From positions 29,029,501-29,093,500 of the forward strand of contig NC_073634.1 of NCBI RefSeq assembly GCF_029407905.1: a stretch of 64,000 bases of DNA. Direction: 5' to 3'. The notes beneath the pieces were generated by a model. The model did no database searches. It was not told where the DNA came from and saw nothing but the letters and a program-made list of their open reading frames with translations. How positions within the stretch are numbered: the first letter of the stretch is position 1; each line of letters starts with the position of its first letter. A program made the translations under genes and the position numbers. This DNA is from Bubalus kerabau. Taxonomy: Eukaryota > Chordata > Mammalia > Artiodactyla > Bovidae. Below, in pieces: positions 53,801 to 62,480 of this stretch.

Positions 53801-56800
53801 TAAAAATGCTCCACATTTAAAAAATCTGTAAAAGAAAAAAGAGCAGAATGCATGTTAGCCCAAGTGAGTCTCTCAATAATGGATCAACTTTCAGATGGTT
53901 TAACCAAATAAAATGGTAAAACTAGGCGGTGGGAATGCTAGTGGCGGAGGTGGGGAAGGAGAGTCAGGGCTGACCTGCTAGAACCCAGAGCTGCCCGTGA
54001 CCACCCCAGGAGTTTCATTCTCCATCTCCGAGAGCACAACCCCCTCACCTCCTCACCTCCAGCTCCTCCAGCTGGGAGGACTCTGGACTTTCCCTCATGG
54101 ACACCCTCTCTCAGCTTTAAAACATATTTTGAAATATTTCAGACAAAGCAGTTTAAAGAACAGTGAACTCCCATACCCAGCATAAACTTACCAATAGCTT
54201 TGAAAGTCATCCCCCCGCCCCTAACCTGCCCAGAACCTTCTCTCCCCACCTCAGAGACCTCTCCCCTCTGTATTTCTTCCTATACCCCAAAGACAATCCA
54301 TCTGCTGACTTAGCTGTTTATCTTCCAATGTTTTTCTGTATAATATGCGACCTTGACTGCACTGGTTCAAACATTAAACAAGGTAAGTAGATCTGGTTGG
54401 CTGTTTCCACACTCTCCCAGAACTCTGGGGGCCACTCACAGTGGGCTTGCAACTCACCATCACCCATATATATTTCCCTCACCTCCACTGGGCTCAATGT
54501 CACTTTTAAGGGCCTCTTACCTCCACCATTGCAGGGGTGCTTTAAAAAAGACTGTTGGGTATTATTTTCACGTTAAGTCCCAAGCTATGTTGTGTTCACG
54601 TAAGGTACATGTGGACACTGTGTGTGCAGTGAAAATACACCTTGATCAGGCATGTCAAGGACATCATGCCTCTGTATCTGGCCTGTGTTGCTCCATCCTC
54701 AGTGTCTCGTCCGCTAAACTCTAAGCTTCCCAAAGACCGTCTTTTGCACAGTCACACCCCAAATTCCAAGCCTAAAGCATGTTGTGGGCCTCCTCGTGTT
54801 TGCTGGATGCTTGACTGACTGATCGAAGGAATGTATCAGTGGGGGAATAGCAGCCCTGAGGGGAGAAGATCGGAATCAACAGGAACTGGTTAATGAATGC
54901 ATACTTTCCCTGCACTACCTCGAGCAAACAGAAATTTAATGCATTTTTAAAAAGCAGAAATCTTTTAAGGCAAGTTTTCCTTGTTTGGGCCTCAGCTATT
55001 TAAATGATTGAACTGATAAAACAGAAGGAATTCAGATCTGCAGATGGTGAGTATCATTCATGTTATCAGCTGATACCATGAAACACTGATTTACTTGATG
55101 TATATTCAAATAAAGCGGGCTTCCCTGGTAGCTCAGTTGGTAAAGAATCTGCCTGCAATGCAGGAGGCCCTGGTTCAATTCCTAGTCGGGAAGATCCCCT
55201 GGAGAAGGGATAGGCTACCCACTCCAGTATTCATGGGCTTCCTTGGTGGCTCACACAGTAAAGAATCCACCTGCAATGCAGTAGCCCTGGGTTCGATCCC
55301 TGGGTTGGGAAGATCCCCTGGAGGAGGGCATGGCAACCCACTCCAGTATTTTTGCCTGGAGAACCCCATGGACAGAGGAGCCTGGCGGGCTACAGCGTGT
55401 GGGGTCACAAAGAGTCGGATACGACTGAGCGACTAAGCACAGCACAGGTAAAGCAGCCATGTTTATGTGAACACAACATGGCTTGCGACTTACATAAAAT
55501 AACATCATCAGCAAGATAATGACAATGAAGAGGATGATGGTAACAGTGATGACAGGGACTTACTCCAAAATCTCCCAACAGCATTTTGAAGAGCTTTGTT
55601 GTGCAAAATCCTTATCAAGATGCAACTTTCCTAAGAGCAATGTCTTCACAAGTATTGAGCACTAGCTTGTTGACAGCTGTTTTCCTCTCACATGCTAAGT
55701 ACAGAAAGTCTGTTTGGGATGAGATACTAAGCCAGATTCAGGAAAGGAAAAGTTAAAAGGCGTTTTCCGAACACAGAGGCTCACAAAGCTCTCTCCAGTC
55801 CAGGGTCTGGGTCTTGTTCATGACAGGTTACTTGGATCAGGTTCCAGCAGCCTGTGGCTGAGCTTCTCTGGGTCAGGAGCTGGAGGGAAGCCCCGCAGTT
55901 TTCTCTGCAGGAAAGAGAAGCCCTGCCCTCATGGGTGCTCCCGTTTTCTCAGAGCCCTTGGGCTCCTCCTGCCTAAATCCATCTTTTGCCCACTTGGGAT
56001 CCCATCCACACTAGCTCCTGCTCTCACCTCTCCAGATCGCCTCCCTCCCAAGTCCTCCTTCTAAAGAAGCCCCTCACCTGTCATGTCTCCCAGCAGGGCC
56101 TCCAGGACAGTGTGTTCTCCTCCGAAAGTGACAACAGCCTGTACTTCACCTACAGTGGCCAGCCCAACACCTTGGAAGTCCGAGATCTCAGCTACCAGGT
56201 AGAGACACAGCTGAGGACAGGTGGGAGGAGCAGAGAGGGCCAAACAATTCCCCAAGCAGAAGGGAAGGGTGAGTCCCAGCTGGGGACCCTCTGCCCCTAA
56301 GGACAGAGTTCAGGCTACACTGAGGCCTCATGTGTTGGGTGCAAACACCATGGAGATTTCCCTCAACTACACACATTGGAGCTGAGGTTGATGGCCATGA
56401 AAAAGAGAATGAGACCTTTGTTAAAACATAAAGCCAACCATGTGACTCTGTGTGAAAAAAAATCTCTAAACTTATTTTTAAACTTTATATTTTGAAATAA
56501 TTTTAGACTTCTGAAAAAGCTGCAAAAATAGTGCAGAGTTCTTATATACCCTTTGTTCACCTTCCCCTAATGTTAACATCTTGCTTTCCCATAGCACAGT
56601 GATCAAAACTGAGACATTAACCACCGTATGATACTATTACCCAAACTACAGACTTGTATAAGATGTTATGGAAAAGCCCAAATGAACGTTTCAGCCAATC
56701 TAATAACAGTACACGTTATAGGTCTCCAGTGAGGACTGAATGAGATAAGGGACATAACAAACAGATGAACACAATGCCTTGCACACAGTAAACACTTGAT

Positions 56801-59800
56801 AAGTTATTAGTAAATCACTGTTGAGTGAAAACATCATCTTGCCCCACGTCGTGTTTTTATTTCTGTTCTGCTATTACACACGCTTCCCACCTGTTCTCTT
56901 CAGACTTGGAAATGGCAGCTTCAGGTTCTCAGCATGGTGGAGCCTGCAGAGCCTGGGTGGGGGACTCCCTCAGGCCTGTTGTGTTTTGGGAGGAGGATTT
57001 CTCTTGAGGGGAGCTGAACAGAAGGTGAAGCTTTCTGAGGAACCTTTCTATGTCTCCCCACAGGTGGATATGGCCTCCCAGGTACCTTGGTTTAAGCAGC
57101 TGGCTCACTTCAAGATGCCCTGGACATCTCACAAGGACTCCTGTGAGCAGGGCATTCAGAACCTGAGCTTCAAAATGAGGAGTGGACAGATGCTGGCCGT
57201 CATAGGGAGCTCAGGTATCACCAGGGGCAAACAGCAGGGCAATGGGTTCTCTCTCTCCTGGGATGCAGGGCAGTCCCTCGAACAAATGGACGCTCCTCAC
57301 AGAACTTTGCTGGGCAACAGAACAATACAGAAGAGTTGTGAGAGCACAAGTTCCAGGTCTGACAGAGCTGGGTTCAAATCTCAGCTCCTCTATTTACTAG
57401 CTTTCATGAATCACAAGCAGGCTTCTTGCAGCTGCAGCCAGAGCTCTGATCCTTCATTAATATAGGATGAAGGCATCAGGCAGCTCTGGAATTGAATGCT
57501 CTTTCCAGGGGACTCCTCCACCACAAGGAACACTCATTCATTGTCCTCCCCCGCCATCAGATTCCTATTTCAGTCAGACAGTGGGTAGGCACAGCCCCTG
57601 CCACAACTCACGTCTTGGATACCCCGAGTCTTAGTTCAACCTTCAACCATCGGCAAAAATTCAGATTTCTGAAGTGCTTCAAAAAGTCACTTCCATAGGC
57701 CAGACTTAGAGTGTAGAACGAGCTGGAAGGGGGCCTGGAGAACAGAGTTCTGTTCCCCGCACAGCATTCTACCTTTTCTTCTTCTGACCACCATGAAAAC
57801 ATCTTTAAAGGAGGTCTTCCTGCCCCGGCATCATTCCCCCTTCATTTAACAGGTGAGACCAAAGTTTAGAAAAGAGGAATGATTTACCTAAGGACATATA
57901 TTTAATGCAGAATAAGAACTAGAACTCTGGTCTCCTGGTTCTCAGATGTTTAAAAAAAAATCAGCTGATTAAATTGTAAAGATCTTATTGGTTTTATTCA
58001 ACAATTCATGAATTGGGCAGCATCCCATCTGGCAGAAAGTACTGTGTGGACTGGAAAGTTTATTTGGATTTTTCCATAAGATGTTGGCTCCAGCCCAATA
58101 GCTTTGGTGTGCGTGCTAAGTTGTTTCAGTCATGTCTGACTCTTTTTGCAACCCTATGAACCACAGCCCGCCAGGCTCCTTTGTCCATTGGGTTCTCCAG
58201 GCAAGAATACTGGAGTGGGTTACCATGCCCTCCTCCAGGGGATCTTCCCAACCCAGGGATCAAACCCTCGTCTCTCATATCTCCTGTACTGGCAGGTGGG
58301 TTCTTTACCACTAGCGCCACCTGGGAAGCCCAAAAGCTCTGGAGAGCTGTACAAAATGAAAGATTTTTACAGGCAGAACGAAGTAGGACAAGGAAGTTAT
58401 TCTAGCAAAGGGCTGATTGTTTTAGGCAAGGTCACCTTTCTCTGGGGGACTGTAGGGGTCTATCTGGAGAAGGCAATGGCACCCCACTCCAGTACTCTTG
58501 CCTGGAAAATCCCGTGGACGGAGGAGCCTGGTGGGCTGCAGTCCATGGGGTTGCTAAGAGTCGGACACAACTGAGCGACTTCACTTTCACTTTTCACTTT
58601 CACGCACTGGAGAAGGAAATGGCAACCCACTCCAATGTTCTTGCCTGGAGAATCCCAGGGACCAGGAAGCCTGGTGGGCTTTTGTCTAAGGGGTCACACA
58701 GAGTCAGACACGACTGAAGCGACTTAGCAGCAGCATCAGGGGTCTATCAGTGCTGACTAGGCAATTTCAGATAGGCTGGTTTAAGATTCTATTCCCAGGA
58801 GAGATTGAAACTATAATTAAATTAGGTATTACATCTCAGTCTGGGGACATGGGGCTTAGCATAAGTTGACTCCACTTGGGGTTTGTTGTTTTTTTAAACA
58901 CAGATCAAAGGCATTTCTCCCTTACACAGTGTCAGAGGGAGCACTTTATACCTTCCAATTAATCATTTCCAGAAGTAGAGATTACTCAACTTTTTGACCA
59001 TCTGCTCCAAACTTTTAGTCTTCTGCTGGGGAAGTTCTGTTTACTGTCTAACCAGAGATCAAATGAGAGGATATGTGTCAATGAACTTTGTCACCGAAAC
59101 AACACCCACAGGTCAAGTCCTGCCAACTGCTGGTCCTGGCCCTGCAATTCTGATCTAACAAGAAAAATGCGGAAACTTCATGGGCCAGTTTTGTTTGTTA
59201 ACACCTGGTGGCTTTTCTGGTTACACCTGCTTTTTCTTCATGAACTGGGGATCTAGGGAACACACGGGCTTAACTAGGCACTTCAAGCTGAGAGTCATCA
59301 CAGTTAATCCTGACCACCAGCGCTAGAATCCCTGATTTGCGGTTGAAGAAATGTAAGTCGGGAGAGGCCAAGCAGGAATCACACTGAGTGTGTGATTTTC
59401 GATTCTAGGCTAGTGTTGTTTAGCTACAGGTTTACTTGGCTGAAATTATTTAAATGATTTTTTAGAAAGGTTGTCAATTATACCACCTGTGACTTATATT
59501 CTGCCATGCGATTCTCCAGGCAAGAATACTGGAGTGGACTGCCATTCCCTTCTCCAGGGGATCTTCCCGACCCAGGAATCGAACCCACGTCTCCTGTATT
59601 GCAGGCAGATTCTTTACCGTCTGATCCAGGAGGAAAGCATACTCTGCTCACCAAAATTATAATAGTAAAATAAAATTAATTCAAACAGCCCCAGGCATTT
59701 AAGCTTCTATAGAATCAGCAGTGGTGCTTTTCCAATGAATGAATTTACTGAGTTGGCAAAGAGTCTTGAATGCCTGTGGGTGTTTTCTCCTGATTTACCG

Positions 59801-62480
59801 AGGATCTCCCCAAACATACCCTGACAACCTCCGCTGGAAAGACCACCTACACCTCTCACAGTTTTGTTCAGGAAACGTGGTCTTTCTGCCCCCTGATTGG
59901 GAATCCTAAGGTCCCTGTGTTGGGAAAGTTCCCTGTGCTTCCAGAGCCTGGATCCAGTGGTATCCAGGCTGAGCCAGGAGTAAGGCCAGAACCCTCCCTC
60001 TGGCTTCCCCCCGGCTATTTTGTGCCTCCTAAATTCTCTTGAATGAGGTGCACCCAGGAGGCAGTGGACAGGTCCCTTTCTACGCTGAAAACCTCTGGTC
60101 CATAAGCAGAAGGATGACTGAAGAGGCTACTTGATTTTTGCTTTTATGCACAAATAAAAGGGGACATGCGGCTGTGGGCAGGGGGCTGCTTGCAGAAGGC
60201 CTGGGAATGTGGCAAGGAAGAGTCATTACATCTGTGCATTGGCACTTTCCCTGTATAAAAACTACTTGGAAATTTTTCACTCCAAAAGGAATTTACAATA
60301 AGGAAACCAAAACCCTGCCTAGGGGAATTGGACTGAGCTGTTCTTGGCAGCTTTGTTTAAGAACGCCTTCCCAGACCCTAAGCCCTATTTGACTTGCAGT
60401 TTAAATGGCCATCAAAGAGTCTCACAGAATCGCATGGAACCTGATCCAATCGGACACTTCCCCAAATTGATAGCAATTACTATGTCATTCAGAAGTGGAT
60501 GGCATTAATTTGTATGTAATAGATCTATTTTTTTAAAGAGAAAGTGAAAAGTAATAATGATAAAAATGAGAGTATAGAGAAATTTAGAACTACTGTGCTA
60601 TAGTTTAAAAATCGTTTCCACATCTATTACTTCTCTATTTTTTTCTCCCTTTCTGAAAACAGGTTCCAGTTTTGCATTTTTAAAAGATACCTTATTAATT
60701 CTCCAAAACTAGTCTTTCCCACAATGCCAGCTTCTGAGCCAAATGATGGGGAATGATGAAATGTTGCTGGCAGGTTTGCCAGGCAAAAATAGTTAAGCTT
60801 CCTAGTACAATTAACACCAGCCCTGCTTGGGGGAGGGGACAGACACTCTGGGCACAGGCAGTCCTGTGACAACCAGGACTCCAGCCTTCTATCACGTAGC
60901 CACAGGCTGGCCTGACCTGAACACCCCAGATTCCTAAGGATGTTCAAGTTGGCTGCTCCATGCAGGTCAGAGGGCTGTGCCACCTTCCCTAGGGAAGGAC
61001 AGAGCAGAACGTGGTGGCTGGAGGGTGCATGGGCAGCAGAAGCTTCCAACCTGGTCCCTGCAGAAGCTCCGTTCTTAGGAATATATTTTCTCTTTAATAT
61101 TTATCTATTTGGCTGGGTTAGGGTAGGGGAAGTTGTGAGGGTGGCAAGAGTGGGGAATGTTCCTAGTTGGATCAGGATTTAGTTCCCAGACCAGGGATTG
61201 AACCTGGGTCCCTTGCATGGGAAGGCAGATTCTTAACCACTGAACCACCAGGGAAGCCCCTCAGGGATATTTCTGGTGGTTTCTCAGGTTGTGGGAGAGC
61301 CTCTTTGCTGGATGTGATCACCGGGCGAGGCCCTGGCGGCAATATTAAGTCAGGCCAAATCTGGATCAATGGGCAGCCCAGCACAGCACAGCTGGTGAGG
61401 AAGTGTGTGGCACACGTGCGCCAGCATGACCAGCTGCTCCCCAACCTCACCGTCCGGGAGACCCTGGCTTTCGTTGCCCAGCTGCGTCTGCCCAGAAACT
61501 TCTCCCAGGCCCAGCGCGACAAAAGGGTAACTAATTAATCCCAGTGACCCCAAGAAGCTATGACATCCTTCCCCTGCCCATCCTTCCCTCCCTGCCTCAG
61601 GGTCCAGCCATTCCAGGCCAACTGTGAGCAAGCCGGCTCACCATCTGTCCATCAGAAAAAATCCACCAAATGCTCAGCCCTGCCTTCCTTCCCCCGTTGT
61701 CCCATCTTAGCCCCAAATGTGGGATAAATATTTGCTTACTTGTTTTCCGGTTCTCCATGCTGGCTGGGAGCCGGGACATGGCCACAGTCCCAGCAAGTGG
61801 TGCCTTGCTCAGCAGAGGGAGCTGCTCCCGATGCGTGGAAAGAATCCGGGAACAAACATTGCATCAGGGAAATGTAGGCCAGAGCCTTAAACTCAGGGGT
61901 CTTTACTTTAGAGCCCGATCTGCCTGACCCGGAGCCGGCCCGCACAGCCTCTGTAAAGCCCCGGGACCGCCCTCCCTCTCACCCAGGTAGACGACGTGAT
62001 CGCGGAGCTGCGGCTGCGGCAATGCGCCAACACGCGCGTGGGCAACATCTACGTGCGGGGCGTGTCGGGGGGCGAGCGGCGCAGAGTCAGCATCGGAGTG
62101 CAGCTGCTGTGGAACCCAGGTGAGGCCGGAGGGGCCCGCGTGAGCCGCCTGCCTTAATCCGGTCCAACTGGAGTCCTGCGCATTAAACCAGGCTTCTCTC
62201 CGTTGGGAAGGAATCCTTATCCTGGATGAACCCACCTCTGGGCTCGACAGCTTCACGGCCCACAACCTGGTGAAAACACTGTCCAGGCTGGCCAAAGGCA
62301 ACAGGCTGGTGCTCCTCTCCATCCACCAGCCGCGCTCCGATATCTTCGGGCTGTTTGATTTGGTCCTCCTGATGACGTCTGGCACCACCATCTACCTGGG
62401 GGCAGCCCAGCACATGGTTCAGTATTTCACCGCAGTCGGCCACCCCTGTCCGCGGTACAGCAACCCTGCCGACTACTATG
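50747..62480 (+). CDS. ABCG8: ABCG8 (sterolin-2), coding exons 1-6, cut by the window edge
   Basis: ABCG8 is the partner half-transporter of ABCG5 in sterol export. Six exons (50747-50809, 56097-56198, 57064-57214, 61288-61526, 61987-62119, 62211-62480) join in frame to 958 bases, about 319 residues of the roughly 673 known for human. They cover the N terminus and nearly the whole nucleotide-binding domain. Visible: degenerate Walker A GSSGCGRAS (103-111, Arg 109 replacing Lys, as in human); LTVRETLAF; signature VSGGE (211-215); Walker B ILILDEP; GLD; switch His 268 in SIHQPR. Exon 7 and the membrane domain lie beyond 64000; I found no exon-7-like sequence between 62481 and the edge. The start ATG shares the promoter with ABCG5. 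No damage is seen in the part present. Confidence 0.96.
51082..51292 (+). repeat. Bov-tA SINE
   Basis: GGGCTTCCCTGATGGCTCAG through GTCAAATACGACTAAGTGAC. CACAGAA on both sides (51075-51081 and near 51299) may be a short duplication. ABCG8 intron 1. Confidence 0.9.
51300..52180. other. ABCG8 intron 1, no recognised feature
   Basis: Nothing was recognised apart from a run of A at about 51560-51573. Confidence 0.4.
52186..52378 (-). repeat. BovB 3'-end fragment, reverse
   Basis: GTTCAGTCGCTCAGTCGTGG, CCCATGGACTGCAGCACGCC and TCCATTGAGTCGGTGATTCC are reversed BovB 3' end. Confidence 0.85.
52380..53640. other. ABCG8 intron 1, no recognised feature
   Basis: Overlapping open frames on both strands (for example 52511-53542) are of composition expected by chance in a GC-richer stretch, and none shows a known domain. 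Confidence 0.4.
53647..53760 (+). repeat. CHR-type SINE
   Basis: GGGACTTCCCTGGCGGTCCAG, GGCTAAGACTCTGCACTCCG, GGTTTGATCCCTGGTCAGAG and AGATCCCACATGCC, then an A-run. Confidence 0.88.
54118..54240. repeat. Ancient repeat fragment (LINE-like)
   Basis: 'TATTTTGAAATATTTCAGAC', 'GAACTCCCATACCCAGCATA' is similar in pattern to 56470-56680. Class uncertain. Confidence 0.35.
54710..54835 (+). repeat. L2 LINE 3' end
   Basis: CTAAACTCTAAGCTTCCCAA ... TTGCTGGATGCTTGACTGAC ... GAAGGAATG follows the conserved L2 3' terminus. Confidence 0.6.
55116..55445 (+). repeat. Two Bov-tA SINEs head to tail
   Basis: The first copy (55116-55230) stops at CCACTCCAGTATTCAT. A complete second copy (55231-55445) begins there, GGGCTTCCTTGGTGGCTCAC to GGATACGACTGAGCGACTAA. 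The layout suggests one SINE inserted into or recombined with another. Confidence 0.9.
56097..56198 (+). CDS. ABCG8: ABCG8 exon 2
   Basis: 34 codons, GLQDSVFSSESDNSLYFTYS then GQPNTLEVRDLSYQ, donor GTAGAG. The acceptor is CAGCAG: using the first AG would add one Gln (exon start 56094), using the second gives the start listed. Confidence 0.93.
56470..56680. repeat. Ancient repeat fragment (LINE-like)
   Basis: 'TTGAAATAATTTTAGACTTC', 'CCTAATGTTAACATCTTGCT', 'CAAAACTGAGACATTAACCA' is a recurrent mammalian old-LINE order. The family is not certain. Confidence 0.5.
56715..56815 (-). repeat. MIR SINE fragment, reverse
   Basis: GAGGACTGAATGAGATAAGG, AATGCCTTGCACACAGTAAA and CACTTGATAAGTTATTAG match reversed MIR. 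Confidence 0.6.
57064..57214 (+). CDS. ABCG8: ABCG8 exon 3
   Basis: 151 bases, acceptor CCACAG, donor GTATCA. It codes for residues 56-105 and the first base of G106: VDMASQVPWFKQLAHFKMPW ... IQNLSFKMRSGQMLAVIGSS, opening Walker A. It is two residues shorter than human around TSHKDSCEQG. Confidence 0.96.
57335..57425 (-). repeat. MIR SINE fragment, reverse
   Basis: AGAGCACAAGTTCCAGGTCTG, GAGCTGGGTTCAAATCTCAGC and TCCTCTATTTACTAGCTTTC match reversed MIR. Confidence 0.65.
57845..57950 (+). repeat. MIR SINE fragment
   Basis: ATTTAACAGGTGAGACCAAA, GGAATGATTTACCTAAGGAC and AACTCTGGTCTCCTGGTTCT fit MIR. Confidence 0.55.
58105..58330 (-). repeat. Bov-tA SINE, reverse
   Basis: GTTTCAGTCATGTCTGACTC through TCTTTACCACTAGCGCCACC and GGGAAGCCC. 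Confidence 0.9.
58465..58737 (+). repeat. Bov-A2 SINE
   Basis: Two Bov-A units joined by CACTTTCACTTTTCACTTTC, ending CGACTTAGCAGCAGCATC. The perfect direct repeat AGGGGTCTATC flanks it (58454-58464, 58738-58748). Confidence 0.93.
59508..59632 (-). repeat. Bov-tA SINE fragment, reverse
   Basis: CGATTCTCCAGGCAAGAATAC through GCAGGCAGATTCTTTACCGT. Both ends are truncated. Confidence 0.85.
59640..61075. other. ABCG8 intron 3, no recognised feature
   Basis: No conserved frame or clear repeat was seen. Confidence 0.4.
61078..61260 (-). repeat. CHR-type SINE, reverse, next to ABCG8 exon 4
   Basis: A T-rich left side, then GACCAGGGATTGAACCTGGG, CAGATTCTTAACCACTGAAC and CACCAGGGAAGCCC. It ends about 27 bases before the exon 4 acceptor. 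Confidence 0.85.
61288..61526 (+). CDS. ABCG8: ABCG8 exon 4 (degenerate Walker A)
   Basis: 239 bases, acceptor TTCTCAG, donor GTAACT. It codes for residues 107-185: CGRASLLDVITGRG (Walker A with Arg for Lys), KSGQIWINGQP, VAHVRQHDQLLPNLTVRETL (Q-loop) and AQRDKR. Confidence 0.96.
61987..62119 (+). CDS. ABCG8: ABCG8 exon 5 (signature loop)
   Basis: 133 bases, acceptor CCCAG, donor GTGAGG. It codes for residues 186-229: VDDVIAELRLRQCANTRVGN, YVRGVSGGERRRVSIGVQ, LLWNP. It is strikingly rich in CpG. Confidence 0.96.
62211..62480 (+). CDS. ABCG8: ABCG8 exon 6 (Walker B, H-loop)
   Basis: 270 bases, acceptor GGGAAG, donor GTGAGT. It codes for residues 231-319: ILILDEPTSGLDSFTAHNLV, LVLLSIHQPRSDIF, LMTSGTTIYLGAAQHMVQYF and YSNPADYY. 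The final base is the first of the next codon. Confidence 0.96.

Larger units (their letters stand above)
57960..58960. repeat. Unclassified old repeat split by two SINEs
   Basis: Non-SINE pieces at 57960-58105, 58340-58464 and 58749-58960 look like one element ('TTCATGAATTGGGCAGCATC', 'GAGAGCTGTACAAAATGAAAG'). They may be a remnant of an ancient LTR. The class is a guess. Confidence 0.35.

Noticed and set aside
56821..57465. A 214-codon + strand frame
   Set aside because: Only its middle (57064-57214) is real, as ABCG8 exon 3. The flanks are intron read-through, and clean splice sites bound the exon.
61903..62391. A 162-codon open frame on the - strand over ABCG8 exons 5-6
   Set aside because: It is the antisense shadow of GC-rich coding exons whose + strand sense is firmly ABCG8.
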